Shown one piece after another: positions 51,223 through 59,801 of a stretch of DNA of 64,000 nucleotides (the first letter of the stretch is position 1; each line of letters begins with the position of its first letter). The translations under genes were made by a program, and so were the position numbers. The stretch covers positions 20,110 through 84,109 of the forward strand of contig NZ_DASUVO010000120.1 in NCBI RefSeq assembly GCF_036378875.1, read 5' to 3'. This DNA is from Actinophytocola sp036378875 (GTDB taxonomy: Bacteria > Actinomycetota > Actinomycetes > Mycobacteriales > Pseudonocardiaceae). The notes below the pieces were generated by a model. It had not been told where the DNA came from and did not search any database. It worked only from the letters and a program-made list of their open reading frames with translations.

Positions 51223-51707
51223 CCACCCGCAGCAGACCTCGGGGCGCCAACACCTACACCGCCCGCCTCCAGCAACGCAGCGCCGCGGCCCGGCGTCGGC
51301 GTGAGCGTCCCCGCTGGCGCACTGTCCGGTCACTGTCGGCACTTCTCGCGTTCGCCGGGGAAGCCGGACACCTGGCCGCCGCGATGATCGAATGGCCAGG
51401 TGCTCCGGTCCGCGGTCTGGCCCACGTCCTGGCCGCCGCCGGCCTCGGGGTCCTCAGTGCCTTACTCTGTTTCGGACAGTCCCGAGTGGAGCTGATCCTC
51501 GGGACCGTGCTGACACTGGTCATTCCGGTCGCCTGGTTCGCCGGCCTCTACCGCGACTTCCCGCTGGCCGCCGCCATTGCCGTGTCGACCGTCGAGGTGG
51601 CCGCCGCCGCGCTCATGGGAGCAGGAGCCCGCCGCCGACCAGAGCCAGTACCGGCCCGGCGAGCAGCCCCACGGCGACCGACAGCGGCGCGGCCACGTAA
51701 GCGGTGA
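51219..51707 (+). CDS. Small membrane protein of unknown function
   Basis: 162 residues from GTG 51219, which overlaps the oxidase stop (GTGA). It has a basic N-terminus, about four membrane spans between residues 40 and 135 (HVLAAAGLGVLSALLCF, LILGTVLTLVIPVAWFAGLY) and an Arg/Pro-rich tail. The last 95 bp overlap the 3' end of nuoN on the other strand, so the tail may be partly accidental. It is probably co-expressed with the multicopper oxidase. Confidence 0.6.
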   Translation: MTTRSRPRGANTYTARLQQRSAAARRRRERPRWRTVRSLSALLAFAGEAGHLAAAMIEWPGAPVRGLAHVLAAAGLGVLSALLCFGQSRVELILGTVLTLVIPVAWFAGLYRDFPLAAAIAVSTVEVAAAALMGAGARRRPEPVPARRAAPRRPTAARPRKR

Positions 51708-53025
51708 CGGTGGCGGGCCGGTCGGGCCGTCCGAACGTCGACGATGTCCGCATGGCTGGGGCGATCCAGCGCAGGTAGTAGAAGACGCTGGCCACGGTGT
51801 TGACCGCGGCGAGGACGACCAGCCAGCCCAGCCCGGCGTCGAACGCGGCGGTGAACACCGTGAGCTTGCCGGCGAAGACGCCGGTCGGTGGGGTGCCGAC
51901 GAGGCCGAGCAGGCACACGACGAGGCTGACCGCGAGCCACGGCCGGTGCCGTCGCAGCCCGGTGTAGTCGTCGAGCGTGCGGGCGTCGGGAAGAGCGCAG
52001 ACCACGGCGAACGCGCCGAGGTTGGTGACGGCGTAGGCGGCGAGGTAGAGCACCACGCTTGGGAGGGCCAGCTCCGCCCGTCCCGCGGCCGCGACCGCCA
52101 TGAGCAGGTAGCCGACCTGGCTGATCGTGGAGTAGGCCAGCAGGCGGCGGACGTCGGTCTGGAAGAACGCGGCGAGGTTGCCGAGCGTCATCGTGACCGC
52201 GGCGATCACGGCGACCAGCAGCGACCAGTTCATGGCCACGGCGTCGAACGGCACCGCGACGAGCCGGTACAGCGCGACCACGGCGCCGATCTTCGGGATC
52301 GTCGTGACGATCGCGCCGACCGCGGGGCGGGCGCCCTCGGTGACGTCCGGCACCCAGAAGTGCGCGGGCACCGCACCGGCCTTGAACAGCAGGCCGCCGA
52401 GCAGCAGGACCGCGCCCACCGCCACCGCGATGGCCGGCGCGTCCGACAGGCCGTGGTGCAGCATCGGATAGTCCGTGCCGCGGCCCACCCCGGACACGAG
52501 CATGACGCCGAACAGCATCGTGGTGCCGAGCAAGGCGCCGAGCAGGTAGAACTTGAGGCTGGCCTCGGTGCCGGGCGCGTCCTTGGCGAACCCGACCAGC
52601 GCGTACAGGGGCACGCTGGCCAGCAGGTAGGCGGCCGCGAGCAACAGGATGTCGTTGGTGCCCGCCAGCAGCACCGCACCCAGCGCGGCGAGCAGCAGGA
52701 GCACCACGAACTCGGTTTCCCTGGCGTGGCCACGAACTCGCGCCATGGCCAGCACCAGGAGCACCGAGGCGAGCACGACCACGCGGGTCGCGTTGGTCGC
52801 GGGGTCCACGGCATAGCTGCCCGCGAACACCGCCATGCTCTCGCCGGACCAGTCGACCGCGGTGGCGACGATCCCGGCCAGACAGGTGGCCGCCGCGAGC
52901 ACACCGACGACCCACTGGTGGCGACGGGGGAGGAACGAGCCGAGCAACAGCAGGAACACGGCGGCGCCGGCCAGGAACAGCTCGGGTAGCAACCGGTCCA
53001 GCTCCAGGGACATCATCCCGTTCAT
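51613..53025 (-). CDS. nuoN: NADH-quinone oxidoreductase subunit N-like antiporter protein
   Basis: 470 residues with about 14 membrane spans and the proton-antiporter core. TEASLKFYLLGALLGTTMLF and FFQTDVRRLLAYSTISQVGY are the broken-helix regions, and GLLFKAGAVPAHFWVPDVTE carries the conserved Lys. The usual Glu in transmembrane helix 5 is not evident: the stretch reads AYLLASVPLYALVG. It is the last gene of the nuoA-X-HJKLMN operon; its ATG overlaps the nuoM stop. Confidence 0.93.
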   Translation of the reverse strand: MNGMMSLELDRLLPELFLAGAAVFLLLLGSFLPRRHQWVVGVLAAATCLAGIVATAVDWSGESMAVFAGSYAVDPATNATRVVVLASVLLVLAMARVRGHARETEFVVLLLLAALGAVLLAGTNDILLLAAAYLLASVPLYALVGFAKDAPGTEASLKFYLLGALLGTTMLFGVMLVSGVGRGTDYPMLHHGLSDAPAIAVAVGAVLLLGGLLFKAGAVPAHFWVPDVTEGARPAVGAIVTTIPKIGAVVALYRLVAVPFDAVAMNWSLLVAVIAAVTMTLGNLAAFFQTDVRRLLAYSTISQVGYLLMAVAAAGRAELALPSVVLYLAAYAVTNLGAFAVVCALPDARTLDDYTGLRRHRPWLAVSLVVCLLGLVGTPPTGVFAGKLTVFTAAFDAGLGWLVVLAAVNTVASVFYYLRWIAPAMRTSSTFGRPDRPATVTAYVAAPLSVAVGLLAGPVLALVGGGLLLP

Positions 53026-54524
53026 CGGCTGACCAACGTGCCGAGCGTGTGGGCCGCGGGTTCGACGAGGTCGAGCAGGAAGCGCGGGAACAGCCCGAGT
53101 ACGACCGCGAGCACCATCAGCGGCGCGATGGCGACGGTTTCGGTGGCGGTGAGGTCGGCGGCCACGGTTTTCGTTGGCGGGCCGAGGAAAAGTCGTTGGA
53201 ACGCGCGCAGGAACAGGGCCGCGGTGACGAGGATGCCCAGGAACGAGAGCGCGGTCGCGACGGGCGCGCCGGGCAGCGAGCCGGTGAAGATCTGGAACTC
53301 CGCGATGAACCCGGAGAACCCGGGCAGTCCCAGCGAGGCGAACGCGGCGACGGCCGTCAGACCGGCGAAACGGGGCGTGCTGGCGGCAAGACCCCCGTAG
53401 GAGCCGAGATCGTAGGTGCCGCCGCGTTCGTAGAGGACACCGGCGAGGAGGAACAGCGCGCCCGTGATGAGCCCGTGGCTGACCATCTGCGTGACCGCGC
53501 CGGTGCTCGCCAGTGACTGCGCCTGTTCATCCGATGTGGACACCAGGCCGGCGGCGCCGACGGCCAGGACGATGTAGCCCATGTGGTTGACCGATGTATA
53601 GGCGATCATGCGTTTGAAGTTCTGCTGTGCCAGGGCGACCAGCGCGCCGTAGAGCACGCTGACCACGCCGACGGCGATGATCGCCCACGCCCAGTCCCGC
53701 CAGGTGTCCGGCAGCATGGGCATCGCGATGCGCACGAACCCGTATGTGCCGAGTTTCAGCAGCACGCCAGCCAGGATCGCCGAACCCGCCGCAGGTGCCT
53801 CGGTGTGCGCGGGTGGCAGCCAGGTGTGGAACGGGACGGTCGGCGTCTTGATGGCGAGCCCGACGAAGATCGCGAGGAGTACCAGCGCGGCGACGGTGCC
53901 CTTGCCCGCCAAGGGGTTCTGCTCGGTGAGCGCGACCATGTCGAACGTGTTGGGCTCGGCGGCGAGGTACAGACCGATGAACCCGAGCAGCAGCGCGAGC
54001 GAGCCGAGGAACGTGTAGAGGAAGAACTGCAGTGCTGCCCTGACCCGATCGCGATGCCCCCAGCCGGCGATCACGAAGTACATGCCCACAATGGACAGGT
54101 CGAAGAAGACGAAGAACAGGATCAGGTCCAGCGACACGAACACGCCGAGGCACACGGTCTCGAGGAACAGGAACAGCACGGCGAACGAGCGGATCCGGTC
54201 CGTCATGCGCAGCGAGTAGACCGCGCAGGCCAGGAACAGCACGGCGGTGAGCGCGATCAGCGGCAGGCTGATGCCGTCGACGCCGATGTGGTAACCCGAG
54301 CTGACGCTGGGGATCCACCGCCGGTTCACCTCGTAGCCGTAGCCGTAGCCGGCGCCTGCGGTGTTGTCGCGGTAGCCGACCCAGAGCACGACGGCGAGCA
54401 CGACCTCGACCGCGCTGGCGACAACCCACGTCCAGCGCACCACCGCGTCACCGAGCCGCGGCACGGCCAGGAGGACGGCCGCGACCGCCAACGGCAGGAA
54501 CACCACGATGCTGAGCACGTTCAC
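53022..54524 (-). CDS. nuoM: NADH-quinone oxidoreductase subunit M-like antiporter protein
   Basis: 500 residues, normal for NuoM. The signatures AIKTPTVPFHTWLPPAHTEA, PAAGSAILAGVLLKLGTYGF and FKRMIAYTSVNHMGY are strong. The conserved channel Glu in transmembrane helix 5 appears as Asp (FFVFFDLSIVGMYFVIAGWG, where NuoM proteins normally have a Trp-Glu pair). GTG 54524 overlaps the nuoL stop (GTGA). Transcribed with nuoL and nuoN. Confidence 0.95.
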   Translation of the reverse strand: MNVLSIVVFLPLAVAAVLLAVPRLGDAVVRWTWVVASAVEVVLAVVLWVGYRDNTAGAGYGYGYEVNRRWIPSVSSGYHIGVDGISLPLIALTAVLFLACAVYSLRMTDRIRSFAVLFLFLETVCLGVFVSLDLILFFVFFDLSIVGMYFVIAGWGHRDRVRAALQFFLYTFLGSLALLLGFIGLYLAAEPNTFDMVALTEQNPLAGKGTVAALVLLAIFVGLAIKTPTVPFHTWLPPAHTEAPAAGSAILAGVLLKLGTYGFVRIAMPMLPDTWRDWAWAIIAVGVVSVLYGALVALAQQNFKRMIAYTSVNHMGYIVLAVGAAGLVSTSDEQAQSLASTGAVTQMVSHGLITGALFLLAGVLYERGGTYDLGSYGGLAASTPRFAGLTAVAAFASLGLPGFSGFIAEFQIFTGSLPGAPVATALSFLGILVTAALFLRAFQRLFLGPPTKTVAADLTATETVAIAPLMVLAVVLGLFPRFLLDLVEPAAHTLGTLVSR

Positions 54525-56338
54525 CGTCCGTTCGAGAGCATGAGCAGCAGCACGGCGAGCACGGCCAGTGCGACCACCGCCTGCGCGTAGTAGTGGTGGA
54601 GCTGACCGGTCTGCGGCCGGCGTGCCAGCCGCCCCAGAGCGCGGAACATCCGTGCGAGTCCGCGGACGAGCCCGTCGACCGTCCATTCGACACGGTTGTC
54701 GACCACCCGCGCGAACGCGGCGCCGAGTGCCGCGCTGGTGCGGACACCGCCGTCGACCACGCGGTCGTCGAACCGGGCGAGAGCGTTCGCGGTGGCGTCC
54801 AGGGGTTTGGCGACGAGCGTTCGCGCGGCCGTCTCCAGTCCCAGCCAACCGCGTAGCGCCGCGGGCGCTGGCACCTTGTCGACGAAGACGGCGACCGCGC
54901 CCGCGACGGCCAGCGCGACGACCCCAGAGACGAGCAGCTCCCACCAGGAGGGCGATGGTCCTTCCTGCACGGACACGATCTCCGCGAACCGTTGCCAGAC
55001 AGTGGGAACCGCCAGGACCCCGAGCAGTGCCGCACCGGCGGCGAGCGGCGGAAGGGCCGCCTGATGCCATCTGGTGACCTGGCCCGGCAGTTCGTTCGGC
55101 TCCCGGGCCCAGACCAGCGCCACCGCCCTGGCCGCGTAGGCCGCGCTCAACGCCGCGGCGGCGAGCCCGACCAGGTACAGCGGAGTCGACTCGTGCCACG
55201 CGTTCGCGAGCACGTGGTCCTTGGTGGCCCAGATGGACAGTGGCGGCACACCGGCCAGCGCCACGGCGGCGACGGTGAACGAGATCCCCACGACGGGGAA
55301 GCGGCGCGCGACACCCCGCAGCGCCGGCAGGGTCTTGGCGCCCAGAGCGGTCAGCCACGCGCCGGCGCAGAGGAACAGCACGCTCTTGGTGAGCGCGTGC
55401 GCGACGAGCTGTCCGGTGCCGGCGGCCACTCCCGCCGTGCCGGCCGCGAGCACCATGAACCCGACCTGTGCACACGTCGAGGCCGCGAGCAGCTGCTTGA
55501 GGTCCGTCTGCGCCACCGCCACCGCGCCAAGCAGCAGGGCGGTCAGCGCGCCGCCCCACGCGACCACCGCCGCCGCCCACGGTGTGGCACCCAGCAACGG
55601 TTGTAGCCGCAGCAACAGATAGCCGCCCGCCGCGACCATGGTCGCCGAGTGCAGCAGGGCGGACACCGGGCTGGGACCGTCCATGGCCCGCGACAGCCAG
55701 AAGCTGAACGGGAACTGCGCCGACTTGCCCAGCGCTGCGAGCACCACACCGGCCGCGACCACGTCCCGCCAGCCGTCCGGCAGGCTGGCCAGGTCACCCA
55801 GCCCGAGGCTCGCGGCACCACCCGCCAGCGCCGCACCGGCCGCCAGGTACAGCCCCAGATCGGCGCCACGGGTGGTCAGGAACGCCACGGTGCCGGAGCT
55901 TGCCCGCCGCGACTCCCGCCACCAGTACCCGATGAGCGCGTAGGACGCCGCGCCCATGACCTCCCACGCCATCAGCAGCGTGACGAAGGTCGTGGCCGTG
56001 ACGGTGACCAGCATCGCGCCGGCGAACACGAGCATGAGCCCGTGGAACCGGGCGTTGAGTTCGGGCTCACCGGCGGCGAACACCAGCACGGCAACGAGCA
56101 CGACCGACACCGTGATCACCATGACGGCCGAGAGACCGTCGACGTTCAGTCCGAACGACACACCATCCAAATAGGACGCGGACACCGCTGGTCTTCGTGC
56201 CGCGACGGTGATCGAGGTGCCGAGCGCGATGACGGCGGCCATGATCCCGATGGGTGCGGCGAACCGGTCGGCGCGCCGGCCCGCGAGCAGGAGAGCGCCG
56301 CCGGCCAGGAGCGGAACCGCGACGAGGAGCCAGAGCAT
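54521..56338 (-). CDS. nuoL: NADH-quinone oxidoreductase subunit L-like antiporter protein
   Basis: 605 residues. LLMAWEVMGAASYALIGYWW holds the channel Glu, GKSAQFPFSFWLSRAMDGPS and PVSALLHSATMVAAGGYLLL are the NuoL core, and the C-terminal lateral-helix region (about 470-605) is present. The core motif is slightly off consensus (AMDGPS for AMEGPT). It lies 3 bp behind nuoK. Confidence 0.95.
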   Translation of the reverse strand: MLWLLVAVPLLAGGALLLAGRRADRFAAPIGIMAAVIALGTSITVAARRPAVSASYLDGVSFGLNVDGLSAVMVITVSVVLVAVLVFAAGEPELNARFHGLMLVFAGAMLVTVTATTFVTLLMAWEVMGAASYALIGYWWRESRRASSGTVAFLTTRGADLGLYLAAGAALAGGAASLGLGDLASLPDGWRDVVAAGVVLAALGKSAQFPFSFWLSRAMDGPSPVSALLHSATMVAAGGYLLLRLQPLLGATPWAAAVVAWGGALTALLLGAVAVAQTDLKQLLAASTCAQVGFMVLAAGTAGVAAGTGQLVAHALTKSVLFLCAGAWLTALGAKTLPALRGVARRFPVVGISFTVAAVALAGVPPLSIWATKDHVLANAWHESTPLYLVGLAAAALSAAYAARAVALVWAREPNELPGQVTRWHQAALPPLAAGAALLGVLAVPTVWQRFAEIVSVQEGPSPSWWELLVSGVVALAVAGAVAVFVDKVPAPAALRGWLGLETAARTLVAKPLDATANALARFDDRVVDGGVRTSAALGAAFARVVDNRVEWTVDGLVRGLARMFRALGRLARRPQTGQLHHYYAQAVVALAVLAVLLLMLSNGR

Positions 56339-56341
56339 GCG

Positions 56342-56647
56342 TCAGTCCTTGAGGTCCGCGGCCATGTCGGTCGTGTCCACGTCGCGAGCCCGGAACACCG
56401 CTGTGGTGACCGCGAAGCCGGCCGCCATCTCGATGGCCATGGCGGTCACCGCCAGCACGACGACCACCTGCCCGTCCGGCCGGTCCGGCGACGTGAAGTA
56501 CCAGAACGCGGCGGCACCGACGATCACCGCGTTCACCATCAGCTCGATGCCCATCATGATCATGACGATGGACTGCTGCGAGAGAGCGCCGTAGAGGCCG
56601 ACGCTGAACAGCGCGGCCGCGAGCAGAAGGTAGTCCTGTAGGCTCAT
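56342..56647 (-). CDS. nuoK: NADH-quinone oxidoreductase subunit K
   Basis: 101 residues, three spans. Both conserved membrane Glu residues are present: MMGIELMVNAVIVGAAAFWY and AVTAMAIEMAAGFAVTTAVF. Length and motifs are canonical. ATG 56647 overlaps the nuoJ stop by four bases. Confidence 0.96.
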   Translation of the reverse strand: MSLQDYLLLAAALFSVGLYGALSQQSIVMIMMGIELMVNAVIVGAAAFWYFTSPDRPDGQVVVVLAVTAMAIEMAAGFAVTTAVFRARDVDTTDMAADLKD

Positions 56648-57201
56648 CGGTCGATGCCTCCCCGTACGGGATCGCGCGGGCTCCTGTGTTCCAGCCGGTC
56701 GCCGTACCGGTCGTAGCGGCCGCGGTTCGTCGCGAGGACGACCGTGGCGATGATCGTGGCGAACAACGCGAGCCCCAGGACGATCATCGTGAGCATGTTC
56801 GGCCCCATCAGCGCCTCGCCCAGTTGCATCGTCGGCTCGTCCGGCCGTGATGCTTGCGACGTGGGCCAGTCGACGAGGTAGATCCCGGCCGCGAGCACCG
56901 CGAACGTGCCGACCGCGATGGCGAGCGAGCCCTTCTGGTTGTGCACCATGGTCATCGGCATCAGCCCGGCCGGGTTCATCATGTACATCACCATGAACAC
57001 GGCCATGACGACCATCTCCATGATCATCATGAGGATGACGAGCACACCAAGGTAGGTCAGCTCGACCAGGAGCACGGTGACCCCGGCGAACAGGAACGAC
57101 GCCAGCAGCGCGAACGTCGCCCGCGCCATCGAGTCCACCCGGAACACCGCGATCCCCATCGCGACGGCGCCGACCGCACACACCCAGAACACGATCTCCA
57201 C
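56644..57201 (-). CDS. nuoJ: NADH-quinone oxidoreductase subunit J
   Basis: 185 residues, five spans. VDSMARATFALLASFLFAGV and VELTYLGVLVILMMIMEMVV hold the region that forms the pi-bulge in complex I. It is Met-rich in spans three and four (MVVMAVFMVMYMMNPAGLMP). GTG 57201 has GGGAGG five bases before it. It follows nuoH directly; no nuoI gene lies between. Confidence 0.94.
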   Translation of the reverse strand: MEIVFWVCAVGAVAMGIAVFRVDSMARATFALLASFLFAGVTVLLVELTYLGVLVILMMIMEMVVMAVFMVMYMMNPAGLMPMTMVHNQKGSLAIAVGTFAVLAAGIYLVDWPTSQASRPDEPTMQLGEALMGPNMLTMIVLGLALFATIIATVVLATNRGRYDRYGDRLEHRSPRDPVRGGIDR

Positions 57202-57211
57202 GCGCACCTCC

Positions 57212-58105
57212 CTAGATGACCACAATGGACACGAACAACGCCTGGAGCAGCGTGACCGGAACGAGCACCATCCAGGCGATCTCGGTGAACCGCTCCATCC
57301 GGATCGTCGGCGACCGCCGCCCGACCCAGACGAGCAGGGCCAGCACGGCGGCGGTCTTCACCAGTGACCACAGCCAGTCCGGCAGAATCGGCCCGTCGCC
57401 ACCACCGAGGAACAACGGCACCGCCATCGCCGCACCGGACACCAGCAACACCCACCGCCCGGCGAGGAACACCAGCCGGTCCACACCGGACAGCTCGGCG
57501 ACGGCCCCACCGGCGAGGTCGTTGCCGACCGCCTGGTCGAAGGGCCGAAGGAACGCCATGGCCAGCACCGAAACGAGATACACGACGAACGCGACGGGCA
57601 TCCACACCACGAACCACAGGTCCTGCTGGGCGGCCACGATGTCCCCGACGCGAAGCGACCCGGCCCCGATGGCGGCGGTGGTGAGCACGAACATGTGCGG
57701 CAACTCGTAGGCCAAGCCCTGTGCCACGAACCGGTATCCGCCCACGAGCCCGAACGCCGTGTTGCCACCCCATCCCGCGAGCCACACCGCTGCCCAGGCC
57801 ACGATCTCCATGGCGTTGAACCACACCAGGCCGACGGACAGATCCCCGACCACCCACCGTCCAAGCGGAACAACCGAAGCGGCAAGCACAGCGGCGACGA
57901 GCAACACGATCCCTGCCGTGCGCCACAGGACCGTGTCCGCGGCGAGCGTCCGACGCCGTTGCTGCACCAGAAGCCCAGCCACCGACCGCAACGGCAACGT
58001 AGCCCCACCCCGCCCAACGGCGTCCCACGAGGCGGCCGCGAGCGCGAACAACCCGAGCACGACCGGTAGCACGATCGCGCCCCACCACGCTGTTTGCTCA
58101 ACCAT
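57212..58105 (-). CDS. nuoH: NADH-quinone oxidoreductase subunit H-like protein, degenerate quinone loop
   Basis: 297 residues, about eight spans, shorter than the usual 320-340. YELPHMFVLTTAAIGAGSLR and WFVVWMPVAFVVYLVSVLAM identify the family. The loop that in normal NuoH reads ETNRxPFDLPExExELVxG is here AFLRPFDQAVGNDLAGGAVA, so the Glu residues lining the quinone/E-channel are lost. ATG 58105 overlaps the preceding gene by eight bases. Confidence 0.92.
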   Translation of the reverse strand: MVEQTAWWGAIVLPVVLGLFALAAASWDAVGRGGATLPLRSVAGLLVQQRRRTLAADTVLWRTAGIVLLVAAVLAASVVPLGRWVVGDLSVGLVWFNAMEIVAWAAVWLAGWGGNTAFGLVGGYRFVAQGLAYELPHMFVLTTAAIGAGSLRVGDIVAAQQDLWFVVWMPVAFVVYLVSVLAMAFLRPFDQAVGNDLAGGAVAELSGVDRLVFLAGRWVLLVSGAAMAVPLFLGGGDGPILPDWLWSLVKTAAVLALLVWVGRRSPTIRMERFTEIAWMVLVPVTLLQALFVSIVVI

Positions 58106-59438
58106 GGTGTGCCCCGTGGTGTGCCAGGAGATCGAGATCCGGATCGAGGCTGGCCACGACCAGACGTGCGGTGGCCAGTTCGGTGCCGGCGAGCATGGCA
58201 GGCAGGTTGTCCAGGATCCACTGGGTCTCATGTGGACCTTTTGCGGGTGGCGAGTGGAGCCGAGTCAGGGCGTCCCCGGCCAACGGACCGTCCGAGACGG
58301 TGCCGACTCCGGCGAGCAACCAGCGAAGCGTACGTGACCGACACACCCGCCGGGTCCACTTCTGGAGCCGGGCGTCCGACAGCGTGCCGTCGAGCGCGTC
58401 GTCCCGCAACCGCTGAGCCTCGACAGCCGCGTCGGTCCAACCGGCGAGCGCCAACAGCCGCGAGTGGGAGTCCAACCGACGGGCCAGGCCCCGGTCCTCC
58501 GTCGCCCAGAACGACACACCGGGGGAGCCGACAACCTCGACGGTGGCCTCCTGGATGACATCGCCCTGCAGTCGCGTGTGGACAATGAGCCCGGCGGGCC
58601 ACAACGGCAGAACCGGCCCGAGGGGCACATGGAGCACGTCAAGCATGAGCCCGTCCCGATCCTCGGCCCGATCGGCCATCGGCACCCCACCAGGCATCTC
58701 CATGCCACCCATGTGATGACTGTGCCCACTGTGTCCCTGGTGCCCACTGTGCTGGTCGTGCGGGCTGTGCTCGGCATGCCCGCTGTGTTCCTGGTGCCCG
58801 CCGTGCTCGGCATGCCCGCTGTGCTCTTGGTGCCCGCCGTGCTCGGCATGCCCGCCGTGTTCTTCGTGCCCGTTGTGCTGGTCGTGCCCGCCGTGCTCTT
58901 GGTGCCCGCCGTCGTGCTCGGTGTGCTCGCTGTGTTCCTGGTGCCCGCTGTGTTGGTTGTGCGAATCGTGCCCACTGTGCTCGTCATGCCCGGGCGCGGT
59001 GTGCTCGGTGTGTTCCTGGTGCTGGTCGTGCCTGGCGTGTTCCTCGTGTTCGGTGTGCCCGCTTTGGCCGTCTGGCGTGGCGTGTTGGTCGTGGTTGCTG
59101 TGTTCGTTGGGTATGCCTTGTGGGGCAACAGCGTTCGCGCGTTGGCGGGCGGTGTCCCGGAGTTCGGCAACGGCGAGATCCAGTTGCCGCGGCACCTCGG
59201 TCGCCTCCGAGACCGCCAGCCGCACGCGCGGCGCTGGCATCGCGTGCCACACGCGCTCCACATAGGCGTCAAGACCATCGCCGACGACGAGGAGGATGTT
59301 CGCCTCGGCGGGGTTCAACGCGGGCCGCCAACCTCGTTCGCGGATGGCGCGTTCGGCGGCCAGTCGTGCCGCCGTGCCACCCAACCCGGTCGCCACAAGG
59401 GGGCGGGGCGGGGTGAGCCGCAGTAACCACGCCGTCAT
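58098..59438 (-). CDS. His-repeat protein with degenerate NuoB-like and NuoD-like domains
   Basis: 446 residues, in the nuoB-G position between nuoA and nuoH. Residues 11-95 run like NuoB: TGLGGTAARLAAE where NuoB has FGLxCCxxEM, NPAEANILLVVG for SPRQADLMVVAG, and VERVWHAMPAPRVRLAV for IQRLYDQMLEPKWVISM. The cluster N2 cysteines are gone. Residues 111-242 are a histidine repeat (about 42 His in 132, mostly every third residue, units such as GGHQEHSGHAEH). Residues 265-440 open VPLGPVLPLWPAGLIVHTRL, QGDVIQEATVEV, resembling the start of NuoD. Domain links are inferred by eye. It is translationally coupled to nuoA (ATGA) and nuoH. Confidence 0.85.
   Translation of the reverse strand: MTAWLLRLTPPRPLVATGLGGTAARLAAERAIRERGWRPALNPAEANILLVVGDGLDAYVERVWHAMPAPRVRLAVSEATEVPRQLDLAVAELRDTARQRANAVAPQGIPNEHSNHDQHATPDGQSGHTEHEEHARHDQHQEHTEHTAPGHDEHSGHDSHNQHSGHQEHSEHTEHDGGHQEHGGHDQHNGHEEHGGHAEHGGHQEHSGHAEHGGHQEHSGHAEHSPHDQHSGHQGHSGHSHHMGGMEMPGGVPMADRAEDRDGLMLDVLHVPLGPVLPLWPAGLIVHTRLQGDVIQEATVEVVGSPGVSFWATEDRGLARRLDSHSRLLALAGWTDAAVEAQRLRDDALDGTLSDARLQKWTRRVCRSRTLRWLLAGVGTVSDGPLAGDALTRLHSPPAKGPHETQWILDNLPAMLAGTELATARLVVASLDPDLDLLAHHGAHHG
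58713..59108 (-). repeat. Tandem repeat encoding the histidine-rich region
   Basis: About 396 bp of imperfect repeats of 9- to 36-bp units (on the plus strand, runs of TGCCCGCTGTG and GCCGTGCTCGGCA) encoding xxH triplets. The most regular 36-bp unit occurs near 58770-58860. It is likely to vary in length between strains. Confidence 0.9.
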
Positions 59439-59776
59439 GTCCACCGCAGCACGCCCTCCCGCCACGCGTACGTCACGCCGGCGAAGAGAATGCCGAGAAA
59501 GACGAACATCTCCACCACGGCGGTAGTCCCCTCCTCGGCGACGACGAGCGTCCACGGATACATGAACACCATCTCCATGTCGAACGCCAGGAAGAGCATC
59601 GTCACGGCATACCAGCGCACGTGATATCGGGACACCGCGTGCTCCACCGGCGCGTGCCCGGACAGGAATGGCCTTACCTCTAGCGCAGCCTTACCGAGCC
59701 GAACCAACGCGGCGACCCCGTACAACCCGCCGACGACGACAGTCACCAAGGCGAGGAGTACCACAATGCCGCCCAA
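59435..59776 (-). CDS. nuoA: NADH-quinone oxidoreductase subunit A
   Basis: 113 residues as given, three spans. HVRWYAVTMLFLAFDMEMVF followed by MYPW holds the conserved Asp and Glu of NuoA. The start is uncertain: TTG 59776 has GGAGGAGG eight bases upstream, and GTG 59785 is also in frame but touches that site. An ATG at 59854 would put the CsoR-type box and a likely promoter inside the gene, which I consider wrong. It is the first gene of the module, and its stop overlaps the start of the His-repeat gene. Confidence 0.88.
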   Translation of the reverse strand: MGGIVVLLALVTVVVGGLYGVAALVRLGKAALEVRPFLSGHAPVEHAVSRYHVRWYAVTMLFLAFDMEMVFMYPWTLVVAEEGTTAVVEMFVFLGILFAGVTYAWREGVLRWT

Positions 59777-59801
59777 CGCCAGCACCTCCTCCGATACGGG
59801 A

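Noticed and set aside
41242..51707. The copper genes as a recently transferred island
   Set aside because: Base composition and codon use match the neighbours, and no integrase, tRNA or attachment repeats flank the block.
58713..59108. Regular repeats that might be read as a CRISPR array
   Set aside because: Units are contiguous, have no unique spacers and encode xxH triplets in frame.
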